DNA of 5,587 bases, from contig JBMOEY010000090.1 of NCBI GenBank assembly GCA_049314515.1, forward strand, positions 1 to 5,587. The letters run 5' to 3'. Positions 1-5,587 of this stretch are shown in pieces. The position numbers and the translations under genes were made by a program. The notes under the pieces are model-generated. The model worked only from the letters and a program-made list of their open reading frames with translations, was not told where the DNA came from and searched no databases. The DNA comes from RFQD01 sp049314515 (GTDB lineage Bacteria > Actinomycetota > Actinomycetes > Actinomycetales > Microbacteriaceae). The number at the start of each line of letters is the position of its first letter. Position 1 is the first letter of the stretch.

Positions 1-714
1 GTCACCGGCGCAGGATCCGGCGTTGGCGCCGCGACAGCAGCGCTCTTGGCCAAACGGGGTGCCACGGTGGCCGTATTCGGGCGCCGCGAGGAACAGCTGC
101 TCAGGGCAGTCTCAGGATTTCAGGACCGATCTTCGGTTCACGTAGTCGACGTCTCTGACCCGAAGCAGGTCGCCGCTGGAGTGGCCGATGTGGTCGCCAA
201 ACACGGCGCACCGACACTTCTCGTCAATGCGGCCGGCATCGACGGCCCGGTCGCGCTGAACGACCTCACCCCTGACGTGTGGAACGAGCAGATTGCGGTC
301 AATCTCTCCGGCAGCTTCTACGTTGCTCGCGAGACAGCTCTCGTCATGGCCGATGGTGGCTCCATCGTGAACCTCGGCTCAGAACTTTCCTTCCTCGGCA
401 TGGGGCTTTTTGTTCACTACTGCGCGTCAAAGTTCGGTGTCATCGGCATGACGAAGGCGATGGCGATGGAGCTGGCTCCTCGCATCCGTGTGAACGCAGT
501 GTGCCCTGGCCCAGTGGACACCCCGATGATGGACGCCGAGCTGGAATGGTTTCCTGACCCGGTCGCAACTCGCAAGGGTGCGATTGAGCGCGTTCCGATG
601 AAGCGTTTCGCCACTCCCGAAGAGATCGCCGAGACGATCGTGTTCGTCGCGGTCTCTATGCCGTTCGCAACCGGATCGACAATCTCGGTCGACGGTGGCA
701 CAACCGCAATGTGA
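1..714 (+). CDS. Short-chain dehydrogenase/reductase (SDR), 5'-truncated by the window edge
   Basis: This is a classical SDR oxidoreductase, a cytosolic Rossmann-fold enzyme that interconverts a hydroxyl and a carbonyl with NAD(P). The reading frame is open from base 1, and the first visible codons already encode the cofactor loop TGAGSGVG (window codons 2-9), so the true start lies a few codons to the left. An in-frame TTG at 46 falls after this loop and is not the start. Visible landmarks, in window codons, are D50-V51 (adenine pocket), NAAG 76-79, catalytic N101, S127, Y140 and K144 (YCASK), the PG-x-x-x-T segment after IRVNAVCPG, and a C-terminal SVDGG. At the end of beta2 the usual NAD-selecting Asp is Gly27 followed by Arg28-Arg29, which by the known SDR rule points to NADP(H). 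The 237 visible residues fit the usual 240-260. The gene is probably co-transcribed with the next SDR 77 bases downstream. The substrate is not recognisable; a sugar or sugar-acid step is inferred from the neighbours. Confidence 0.93.
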   Translation, partial: VTGAGSGVGAATAALLAKRGATVAVFGRREEQLLRAVSGFQDRSSVHVVDVSDPKQVAAGVADVVAKHGAPTLLVNAAGIDGPVALNDLTPDVWNEQIAVNLSGSFYVARETALVMADGGSIVNLGSELSFLGMGLFVHYCASKFGVIGMTKAMAMELAPRIRVNAVCPGPVDTPMMDAELEWFPDPVATRKGAIERVPMKRFATPEEIAETIVFVAVSMPFATGSTISVDGGTTAM

Positions 715-774
715 ACACAGATAGTTCGCAACCCCTTCTATATCAACTCACATCACATCCAGCGGCACCCAATT

Positions 775-783
775 GAAAGAGAG
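775..783 (+). promoter_or_regulatory. Ribosome binding site of the second SDR
   Basis: The purine run GAAAGAGAG lies 8 bases before the ATG at 792. It supports this start codon and independent translation initiation of the second SDR. The rest of the 77-base spacer (715-791) shows no strong promoter. A TATATC at 739-744 resembles a -10 element but has no convincing -35 partner. Confidence 0.6.
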
Positions 784-791
784 ACATCACC

Positions 792-1565
792 ATGGAACTT
801 GACGGTCGTTTTGGCGTCGTAACCGGCGCAGCGCAGGGCCTCGGCCGAGAGAGCGCTCTGGCACTCGCCGCCGCGGGAGCCGCCGTCGTTTGCGTCGACG
901 TTAATGTCAGTGGCGCCGATGACACGGTCGATCTCGTTCGAGCGGCAGGCGGCAAGGCTGTCAGCCTGCGAGTCGACGTCTCGAAAGTCGCCGACATCGA
1001 TGCAGCGATTGACCTCTCGCGTTCGGAGTTCGGAGGGTTCAACTTCATCCACAACAACGCGGGAATTCAGCTCGAGAAGCCCCTGCATGAGACGTCGAAC
1101 GAGGAATGGCAGCGCGTTCTGGACATCAACCTCACAGGCGTCTTCAACGGATGCCGTCAGGCCGTTCGTGCCATGCTCGAGACCGGTGGCGGTAGCATCG
1201 TGAACACCGCATCGGCGCTGTCCCTGAGCGCGGATCCTTACCTCTCGGCTTACACCGCCTCCAAGCACGGTGTGCTGGGGCTCACACGCGCGATCGGTGT
1301 CGATCCGACATACGCCCAGGCCGGCATCCGCTGCAACTGCATCTGCCCCGGCGACATGGCCACCCCGATGATCCTGCAGTACTGGGACTCGACGCCGGAT
1401 CCGGCCGCATCCAAGGCGGAAATGGAATCCCACTACCCCGCTCGCCGAATCGGAAATCCCGCCGAGGTAGCGAACGCGGTCGTCTTCCTCGTTTCGGATC
1501 GATCTTCGTACTTCAACGCCTCGCACCTGATTGTCGATGGGGGCCTGCTGGCGCAGGTCTACTAA
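792..1565 (+). CDS. SDR family oxidoreductase, NAD-type signature
   Basis: This is a complete classical SDR of 257 residues. It shows the cofactor loop TGAAQGLG at 11-18, D36 at the end of beta2 (the residue that typically selects NAD(H)), D62-V63 at the adenine pocket, NNAG 88-91, and the catalytic tetrad N113, S141, Y154 and K158 (YTASK). PG at 186-187 leads into the substrate loop, and a C-terminal IVDGG follows. ATG 792 is chosen because a purine-rich ribosome binding site precedes it and the Rossmann strand follows at once. The stretch after PG aligns without gaps to the upstream SDR, including a shared TPM, a PDP eight residues later, and a Pro-x-(Lys/Arg)-Arg further on, so the two are related and may act on similar substrates. 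A role oxidising a sugar or sugar acid, or reducing a keto-acid, is inferred from the dehydratase, kinase and aldolase nearby. The reaction itself cannot be assigned. A strong inverted repeat follows 12 bases after the stop. Confidence 0.96.
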   Translation: MELDGRFGVVTGAAQGLGRESALALAAAGAAVVCVDVNVSGADDTVDLVRAAGGKAVSLRVDVSKVADIDAAIDLSRSEFGGFNFIHNNAGIQLEKPLHETSNEEWQRVLDINLTGVFNGCRQAVRAMLETGGGSIVNTASALSLSADPYLSAYTASKHGVLGLTRAIGVDPTYAQAGIRCNCICPGDMATPMILQYWDSTPDPAASKAEMESHYPARRIGNPAEVANAVVFLVSDRSSYFNASHLIVDGGLLAQVY

Positions 1566-1577
1566 GCACGAGTAGTT

Positions 1578-1619
1578 CACATGGCCGGGTGGGGCAGGAG
1601 TGCGCCACCCGGCCATGTG
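1578..1619. repeat. Perfect 15-bp inverted repeat, candidate terminator and/or operator
   Basis: The left arm CACATGGCCGGGTGG (1578-1592) and right arm CCACCCGGCCATGTG (1605-1619) are perfectly complementary around a 12-base spacer. Two further G-C pairs can form inside after one G-G mismatch, leaving a 6-base loop AGGAGT. The hairpin begins 12 bases after the stop of the second SDR and ends 15 bases before the repressor start, so it is well placed to end the SDR transcript. No U-rich tail follows on either strand, as is often the case for actinobacterial terminators. The right arm also lies just upstream of the predicted repressor -10 element, so a protein-binding role (for example autoregulation) is an alternative. 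Because of the symmetry, an ATG followed by an open frame occurs in both directions (1581 plus, 1616 minus), which can mislead start calling. Confidence 0.85.
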
Positions 1620-1622
1620 CGC

Positions 1623-1628
1623 GATACT
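1623..1628 (+). promoter_or_regulatory. Candidate -10 element of a leaderless repressor promoter
   Basis: GATACT differs from TATACT only at the first base. Six bases separate it from the A of ATG 1635, which is where transcription would be expected to begin. The start codon has no useful Shine-Dalgarno sequence (only GAAG, two bases away). This combination fits a leaderless mRNA, common in actinobacteria. No good -35 hexamer is visible at 1599-1606, where the inverted repeat lies instead. This is an inference from spacing only. Confidence 0.35.
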
Positions 1629-1634
1629 GAAGCC

Positions 1635-2681
1635 ATGTTTACTGAGCGGACGACAAGACCGAGAATGATCGACGTCGCCGCCGCCGCCGATGTGTCTGTT
1701 CAGTCCGTTTCGAACTTCGCTAATGGCCGGTGGGCGAGGCTGTCCGTGGCTACGCGAGGCCGCATCGAAGAAGCCATCGCGCAGCTGAATTATCAGGTCA
1801 ACAACTCCGCGCGTGGGCTTCGCTCCGCACGAACGCAAACCCTCGGTTTCTTGGTGTTGGACGACAGTCATCGTTTCGTCGCTGACCCCCTTACTGCGCT
1901 CTATCTGGCCGGCATCGCTGACACTGCTCGTGAGCGCGGCTATAGCGTGCTCGTTCACACAACAGCGCATACTAAGGACCACGCCGAACTCCTGCGTCCC
2001 ATCAGCGAGGGCCGCGTCGATGCCGCGTGCGTGCTGTTGACCGGTTCTCCCGCCGTGCGTCGCCGGGTCGCGCAGATGCTCAACAAGACCGACACCGAGT
2101 TCGTGCTCTTTGACGAACTCGCCGTTGCCAAGGTGGCTGGGCGCGCATTCGTCGTGCGTTCGGATCAAGCAGCCGGCGCGACGGCGATCGTCGACCACGT
2201 GGTCGCGCAGGGCCATCGGCGAATCGCCTTCATCGCGGCCAAGGAACGCTGGGCAGTCATCGAACAGCGTTTCGATGCCTATAAGCGGGCGCTGCGGCGC
2301 CACGGCATCGATATCGATCCGGCACTCACTCTCTTCGAAGCCGGATGGGAGCCAACCGGCGCCGATGCGATGGTGCGAAAGCTTCTCGCTCTGAACACTC
2401 CCCCCAGTGCAATCGTGTGTGGCAGTGACCTGCTGGCCATTGGTGCCATGCGCACCCTTCGTGAGGTCGGTATAGCAGTCCCCGACCAGATGGCCGTCTG
2501 CGGTTTCGATGACTTCGACGTGTCGAAGTTCGTGAATCCTCAGTTGACCACGGTCACGGTTCCGGCGTGGGAAATGGGAGCGTCCGCGGCCGGGCTGTTG
2601 ATCGACACACTGGAAGGCACTCGATCTTCCATCACAGAAGTTTGCCTATCCACAAAGCTGCAGGTGCGGGAGTCGGCTTAG
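1635..2681 (+). CDS. LacI/GalR-family transcriptional regulator
   Basis: This is a 348-residue LacI-family repressor, the usual length for the family. The N-terminal helix-turn-helix spans about residues 11-35: MIDVAAAADVS, then a recognition helix carrying V22-Q23-S24 and N27. A region resembling TR-x-R-I and LNY-x-x-N leads into the hinge helix with ARGLRS (about 59-64), where L62 corresponds to the leucine that wedges the operator. The rest is a periplasmic-binding-protein-like effector domain, with GFLVLDD near the start, QGHRRIAFI in the middle, CGSDLLAIGAM, and GFDDFDVSKFVNPQLTTV towards the end. Effectors of this family are normally sugars or sugar derivatives. ATG 1635 is preferred over the upstream in-frame ATG 1581, because the latter lies inside the inverted repeat and would add 18 residues unlike the family. 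The HTH has Asn at the position of LacI Arg22, as in many actinobacterial members, and one extra residue in the loop after NG. It probably controls the flanking SDR and/or dehydratase units. Confidence 0.95.
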   Translation: MFTERTTRPRMIDVAAAADVSVQSVSNFANGRWARLSVATRGRIEEAIAQLNYQVNNSARGLRSARTQTLGFLVLDDSHRFVADPLTALYLAGIADTARERGYSVLVHTTAHTKDHAELLRPISEGRVDAACVLLTGSPAVRRRVAQMLNKTDTEFVLFDELAVAKVAGRAFVVRSDQAAGATAIVDHVVAQGHRRIAFIAAKERWAVIEQRFDAYKRALRRHGIDIDPALTLFEAGWEPTGADAMVRKLLALNTPPSAIVCGSDLLAIGAMRTLREVGIAVPDQMAVCGFDDFDVSKFVNPQLTTVTVPAWEMGASAAGLLIDTLEGTRSSITEVCLSTKLQVRESA

Positions 2682-2695
2682 CCGCTCACTCGTCG

Positions 2696-2732
2696 GCGCT
2701 CGAAAGATTCTCGACCTGATGATCTTTAGCGC
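2696..2732. terminator. Candidate bidirectional terminator hairpin between convergent genes
   Basis: GCGCT (2696-2700) pairs with AGCGC (2728-2732), and AAAGAT (2703-2708) pairs with ATCTTT (2722-2727). This gives an 11-bp stem with a 2-base bulge (CG, 2701-2702) and a 13-base loop. It sits between the repressor stop and the kinase stop and overlaps the kinase TAA. No long T-tract follows on either strand, so the call rests on position and pairing. Confidence 0.4.
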
Positions 2733-3682
2733 GAGACGCTGTGACCATCGAAGAGTTGAGACAGTTCCTCGCGTCGTGGTGCACCCTCCCAGTCGCCTGC
2801 CACCGTGCACGCTGCCGCCCCGACGAGCCCTCCGAGGGCGAGGCACTCGTCGAGAGTGAGACCGTCGAGCCGAGCCACGAGATATCCGCCAACAAAGGCG
2901 TCACCCGCACCGACAGTGTCCACGACGTCGACCGGAGTCGCCTCGACCGCTGCGCGGTGGTCGTCACGTTCGCCGACCGCTCCCCGGTCACCCAGCTTCA
3001 CGATGACCTCAGTGGCTCCTCTCGCGAGAGCATCCTCGATGGCCGCGTCGGCGGTCACGATTGCCGGGTCAACGAGCGCGAACTCATCGATTCCGCCGAA
3101 GACGATGTCACACCGTGGAATCGCCGAACTGAGAAACGCCGCTGCTTCGGAGCGCGTCCACAAGGCAGAGCGATAGTTGATATCAAGGCTGACGGTCACT
3201 CCGAGCGCCCGGGCCCGATCGATGAGAGTGTCAACGGCGTCACGCGCCTCCGGGGACAGTGCGGGAGTGATCCCGGTCACGTGCAGGATGCTCGCCCGAG
3301 AGAGCAGGTCATCGTCAATGTCATCGTGCGCGAGTTTCGTTGCAGCGCTCGTCGATCGGTAGTAGCGCACTAGTTGAAGAGTTCGTGAGCGACGCTCCTT
3401 GACCATCAGTCCGGTCGGCCGCTCAGGATCCCGAGTTACGGTCACGCCGACCTCCTCGGCACGAAGCGTGCGCTCGACCAGTCTCCCGAACGCGTCATCC
3501 CCAAGGCGACCCACCCAGTGCGTCGATCGCCCGAGTCTGCTGGCGACGATGGCGACATTCGACTCGGCGCCGCCGATTCTGAGCTGGGCACTTCCCGCGA
3601 ACTCGAGTGGTCCGGGTTCAGCAACGACCAAGCCCATGGTCTCCCCGAATGTGAGAACGTCGATGGTCTTCGCACGGGTCAT
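2726..3682 (-). CDS. kdgK: PfkB-family sugar kinase, 2-keto-3-deoxygluconate kinase-like
   Basis: This 318-residue ribokinase/PfkB-fold enzyme probably phosphorylates 2-keto-3-deoxygluconate (or its galactonate epimer) at C6 with ATP, in the cytosol. FGETMG at 12-17 opens the fold. GG at 37-38 with AESNVA is the N-terminal substrate and lid motif. RYYRSTSAATKL (106-117) and DINYRSALW (167-175) match the substrate-contacting motifs of KDG kinases, with D167, N169 and R171 visible. The C-terminal signature DTVGAGDAF (255-263) carries the anion hole and the catalytic base D261. The ATG overlaps the stop of the aldolase gene upstream in the operon as ATGA, so translation is probably coupled, and the gene also has its own GAGG ribosome binding site. 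Its product would be the substrate of the adjacent aldolase, which strongly supports the assignment. Fructokinase or another PfkB kinase is less likely because of the YYR and D-x-N-x-R motifs. KDG versus KDGal preference cannot be told. Confidence 0.88.
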   Translation of the reverse strand: MTRAKTIDVLTFGETMGLVVAEPGPLEFAGSAQLRIGGAESNVAIVASRLGRSTHWVGRLGDDAFGRLVERTLRAEEVGVTVTRDPERPTGLMVKERRSRTLQLVRYYRSTSAATKLAHDDIDDDLLSRASILHVTGITPALSPEARDAVDTLIDRARALGVTVSLDINYRSALWTRSEAAAFLSSAIPRCDIVFGGIDEFALVDPAIVTADAAIEDALARGATEVIVKLGDRGAVGERDDHRAAVEATPVDVVDTVGAGDAFVGGYLVARLDGLTLDECLALGGLVGAAACTVAGDWEGAPRREELSQLFDGHSVSR

Positions 3683-4320
3683 GGTGTCGCCTCGGCCACA
3701 GAGTTGACCGCTTTTCGCACCCGCTCGGCAAGTCCCGCTACATCGCCCGAGAACGCGGCTCCGATCAGACTGCCTCCGAGACTCACCGCCGCCGCACCCG
3801 CGCTGAGCCAGGCCGGGATATCGTCAATCGTCGCGCCACCAGACGGCATGGTCACGATGTCTGGGAACGGGCCGCGGAGTTCACGCAAATAGGATGGCCC
3901 GACCTGCGACGCGGGAAACACCTTAACCGCAGTCGCCCCGTGATCCCACGCGGTGGCAACCTCCGTCGGCGTGAATGCGCCCATCAAGATAGGCACCCCC
4001 GACTCCGTCGCGATGTGGGCAACCTCGGGAACCGTGATCGGAGTAACGAGAAACTGTGCCCCTTCAGCAATGGACTCCCGGGCCTGACCCGAAGTGGTGA
4101 CGGTTCCCATGCCAAACGTGGCCCGTTCACCCCAAACTGCTCTCAACTCCGAGAGCGCGCGAATGGCATCAGGCGTTGTCAAGGTCAACTCAATCACCGT
4201 GATGCCGTTCTCGATCAGGACGCTGACAACGCTCGGGAGGTCAGCGATGGAGGGTGCCCGCAACACGGCCACGAGCCGAGACTGCGCGATGTTCCGTGGA
4301 AGCGGGATGCGCTCGAGCAC
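3679..4320 (-). CDS. eda: KDPG/KDPGal-type class I aldolase
   Basis: This is a 213-residue TIM-barrel aldolase of the Eda/DgoA family, which splits 2-keto-3-deoxy-6-phosphogluconate (or the galactonate epimer) into pyruvate and glyceraldehyde 3-phosphate through a lysine Schiff base. The visible active site comprises R21 in VAVLRAP, catalytic E44 in VIELTLTTP, the GMGTV segment (70-74), T93-P94, and the Schiff-base lysine K133 in AVKVFPAS. The phosphate-binding MPSGGAT (158-164) has Ser where Eda usually has Thr in PTGG. Length matches the family. The start is taken as GTG 4320, three bases after the dehydratase stop. No clear ribosome binding site is seen, so translation probably depends on ribosomes finishing the dehydratase. 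The stop overlaps the kinase start. The order dehydratase, aldolase, kinase fits a phosphorylative keto-deoxy-acid pathway. KDPG versus KDPGal specificity is not resolvable from sequence. Confidence 0.92.
   Translation of the reverse strand: MLERIPLPRNIAQSRLVAVLRAPSIADLPSVVSVLIENGITVIELTLTTPDAIRALSELRAVWGERATFGMGTVTTSGQARESIAEGAQFLVTPITVPEVAHIATESGVPILMGAFTPTEVATAWDHGATAVKVFPASQVGPSYLRELRGPFPDIVTMPSGGATIDDIPAWLSAGAAAVSLGGSLIGAAFSGDVAGLAERVRKAVNSVAEATP
3690..3693 (-). promoter_or_regulatory. Ribosome binding site of the kinase, inside the aldolase gene
   Basis: GAGG on the minus strand lies 7 bases before the kinase ATG at 3682. It sits within the last codons of the aldolase gene and fixes the kinase start at the ATGA overlap. 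Confidence 0.6.
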
Positions 4321-4323
4321 CGG

Positions 4324-5586
4324 TCAGGAACCGATCGTCGTCACTCGGCGGATGGTCGACGGGTCCATCAGTATCTCTGGCCGCAGAGTCACTCCGTGTC
4401 CAGGTGCCGCCGACGGCGTGATGCGACCATCAGCGATCGCGGGGTATCCCTCGCTGACCTGTCCGTACCACCCGTGGTAGAAGCTGCGCGCTACTTCCTG
4501 CACATGCCCGTTGGGTATCGCAGTGACGAGGTGCGTTGCGACCGCGAGAGAAACGGGCCCTGTGCAATCGTGGGGTGCCACCGGCACTCCGTATTGGTCG
4601 GCGAGGGCAGCCGTGCGCATCGCGTTGGTGATTCCGCCACTCCATCCGACGTCGATGATTGCGATGTCGGTCGCCCGCGCGTCCAACAGTGGCTTGTACG
4701 AGTTGTATCCGGCTCCGAGGTTCTCGCCCAAAGCGATGGGCACCGAAGTTCCCTCTCGAAGCACTGCAAGCGCTTCATACCGGTCGGCCCGAATCGGGTC
4801 CTCTGCCCACGCCAGCCCGTAGGGCTCGAGTGCACGAAGGACGCGCTCGGCGCCTCGTGGTTGCCAGAGCGAGTGGAGCTCGACGTAGAGATCCATCGAG
4901 TCGCCAACCTCGTCGCGAATCGAATCGAGAACACCAAGCCCGAAGCTCAGGTCGGCTCGATGATCGCCTCCTGACGCCTCAGCCGCGAGGTCGAATGGCC
5001 AGACCTTCATGCCGCGATACCCCTCATCGACCAAGTCGCGAGCAAGTCTTGCCGGCTCATGCAAGAACCGCCACAGGTCGTCGTAGCGATCGGGCCCGTC
5101 AGCAAGGGGAAGGCCCCAGTTGTTTGACGACTGCTGCGCATTTGACCGAACATAATCATTGCCCGCACAGGTGTTGTAGACCTCGATTGACTCTACGATT
5201 GGTCCCCCCAGCAGATCACGCAAAGGTAGTCCGCTCTGTTTAGCGAGAAGATCCCAGAGCGCGACATCGATTGCTGAGTTTCCTCGCACCTCCGTGCCCG
5301 ATCCCGAGTAGCCGACGTATCCCGCAAGCTGGCGGCTCACGCGGGCCGGTGAGTGCCGTCCCGGTGCTTGCAGGGCGAACGCGGCGACATCGTGAATGTA
5401 GGCCTCCACGCTCGCCCCGCCGTAGAAAGTCTCGCCGACGCCGACCTGGCCGTCAGCCCCGTGGACCAAGACAAACACCGCATTTGGTTGCAACGCAGAA
5501 CGCACCGTTTCGAGTGCGGTAACACGATGGGCGGGAGTCTCAGAGTCGTGGTCCGACTGAGATACTGTGCTGCTGATGTTTGTCAT
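4324..5586 (-). CDS. Enolase-superfamily (mandelate racemase/muconate lactonizing type) sugar-acid dehydratase
   Basis: This 420-residue enzyme of the mandelate racemase branch most likely dehydrates an aldonic or uronic-type acid to a 2-keto-3-deoxy acid using Mg2+. The N-terminal capping domain spans about 20-130, with NSAIDVALWDLLAK at 103-116. The barrel domain follows. Metal ligands are E236 (VELHS), E262 (AEDPI) and E288 (GEN). K194 in GMKVWPFD is the strand-2 lysine, but W196 replaces the second Lys of the usual K-x-K. H339 (APHDC) with D312 (IIDVGW) forms the His-Asp dyad of mandelate racemase-like enzymes. H238, two residues after the first metal ligand, is placed like the catalytic His of galactonate and mannonate dehydratases. 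The start is ATG 5586, next to the window edge, so a further upstream start and the promoter cannot be judged. The first 19 or so residues are Ser/Thr/Asp-rich and extend beyond the usual family start. It is the first visible gene of the minus-strand operon. The substrate is unknown. Confidence 0.9.
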   Translation of the reverse strand: MTNISSTVSQSDHDSETPAHRVTALETVRSALQPNAVFVLVHGADGQVGVGETFYGGASVEAYIHDVAAFALQAPGRHSPARVSRQLAGYVGYSGSGTEVRGNSAIDVALWDLLAKQSGLPLRDLLGGPIVESIEVYNTCAGNDYVRSNAQQSSNNWGLPLADGPDRYDDLWRFLHEPARLARDLVDEGYRGMKVWPFDLAAEASGGDHRADLSFGLGVLDSIRDEVGDSMDLYVELHSLWQPRGAERVLRALEPYGLAWAEDPIRADRYEALAVLREGTSVPIALGENLGAGYNSYKPLLDARATDIAIIDVGWSGGITNAMRTAALADQYGVPVAPHDCTGPVSLAVATHLVTAIPNGHVQEVARSFYHGWYGQVSEGYPAIADGRITPSAAPGHGVTLRPEILMDPSTIRRVTTIGS

Positions 5587-5587
5587 G

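Noticed and set aside
46..48. TTG as the start of the first SDR
   Set aside because: The codons before it encode the Rossmann loop TGAGSGVG, so the gene is cut by the window edge.
739..744. TATATC as a -10 element for the second SDR
   Set aside because: Only four of six bases match and no -35 hexamer lies at a suitable distance, so a separate promoter cannot be supported.
1394..1405. 12-bp palindrome GCCGGATCCGGC in the second SDR
   Set aside because: One or two 12-bp palindromes are expected by chance in this length. It lies in coding sequence for the TPDPA segment.
753..2303. 516-codon open frame on the minus strand, opposite the second SDR and the repressor N-terminal half
   Set aside because: It lies antisense to two genes with intact family motifs, shows no recognisable domain, and is the kind of long shadow frame produced by GC-rich codon use. 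Its in-frame MAGW segment is simply the inverted repeat read backwards.
2307..2318. 12-bp palindrome ATCGATATCGAT in the repressor gene
   Set aside because: It encodes the GIDIDP segment and is within chance expectation; no regulatory context.
3940..4974. 344-codon plus-strand open frame
   Set aside because: It runs antisense to the aldolase and dehydratase, which have complete active-site motifs, and its translation is Arg/Ser-rich with no domain.
2726..5586. Assignment to a named route such as galactonate (dgo), glucuronate/mannonate or 3,6-anhydrogalactose catabolism
   Set aside because: The kinase and aldolase families serve several routes. The dehydratase lacks the K-x-K I recall for the anhydrogalactonate cycloisomerase, and no transporter or lactonase is visible to name the substrate.

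Overview
The window reads as ordinary chromosomal DNA of a moderately GC-rich bacterium, most likely an actinobacterium. I base this on the strong G/C bias at third codon positions, GTG start use, stop/start overlaps between genes, and a predicted leaderless regulator mRNA. A Microbacteriaceae-like source is possible but only a guess. I see no mobile element, tRNA or rRNA gene, CRISPR array or phage gene. Nearly every base lies in or beside six protein genes, and no gene-free stretch exceeds about 80 bases.

Layout. The left half is on the plus strand. It holds a short-chain dehydrogenase/reductase (SDR) cut by the left edge (1-714), a second complete SDR (792-1565), a perfect 15-bp inverted repeat (1578-1619), and a LacI-family repressor (1635-2681). 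The right half is on the minus strand and converges on the left half. Read in transcription order from the right edge, it holds an enolase-superfamily sugar-acid dehydratase (5586-4324), a KDPG/KDPGal-type class I aldolase (4320-3679) and a PfkB-family 2-keto-3-deoxy-sugar-acid kinase (3682-2726). A hairpin in the 44-base convergent gap (2696-2732) may terminate both units.

How the genes fit together. Dehydratase, kinase and aldolase make a coherent route. An aldonate or uronate-derived acid is dehydrated to a 2-keto-3-deoxy acid, phosphorylated at C6, and split into pyruvate and glyceraldehyde 3-phosphate. The three genes are tightly coupled (3-base gap, then a 4-base ATGA overlap), which suits a single operon. 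The two SDRs probably supply oxidation or reduction steps that turn a sugar or keto-acid into the dehydratase substrate. Their beta2-strand residues predict different cofactors (NADP for the first, NAD for the second). The LacI-family protein is the likely substrate-responsive repressor of one or both units. The specific sugar cannot be read from the sequence.

The most notable points are the dehydratase, which has a Lys-x-Trp motif and an uncertain substrate; the pair of related SDRs with opposite cofactor signatures; and the long perfect inverted repeat that sits both downstream of the SDR unit and on the probable repressor promoter. I found no sign of a wholly novel system. The region looks like an uncharacterised variant of a sugar-acid catabolic locus.
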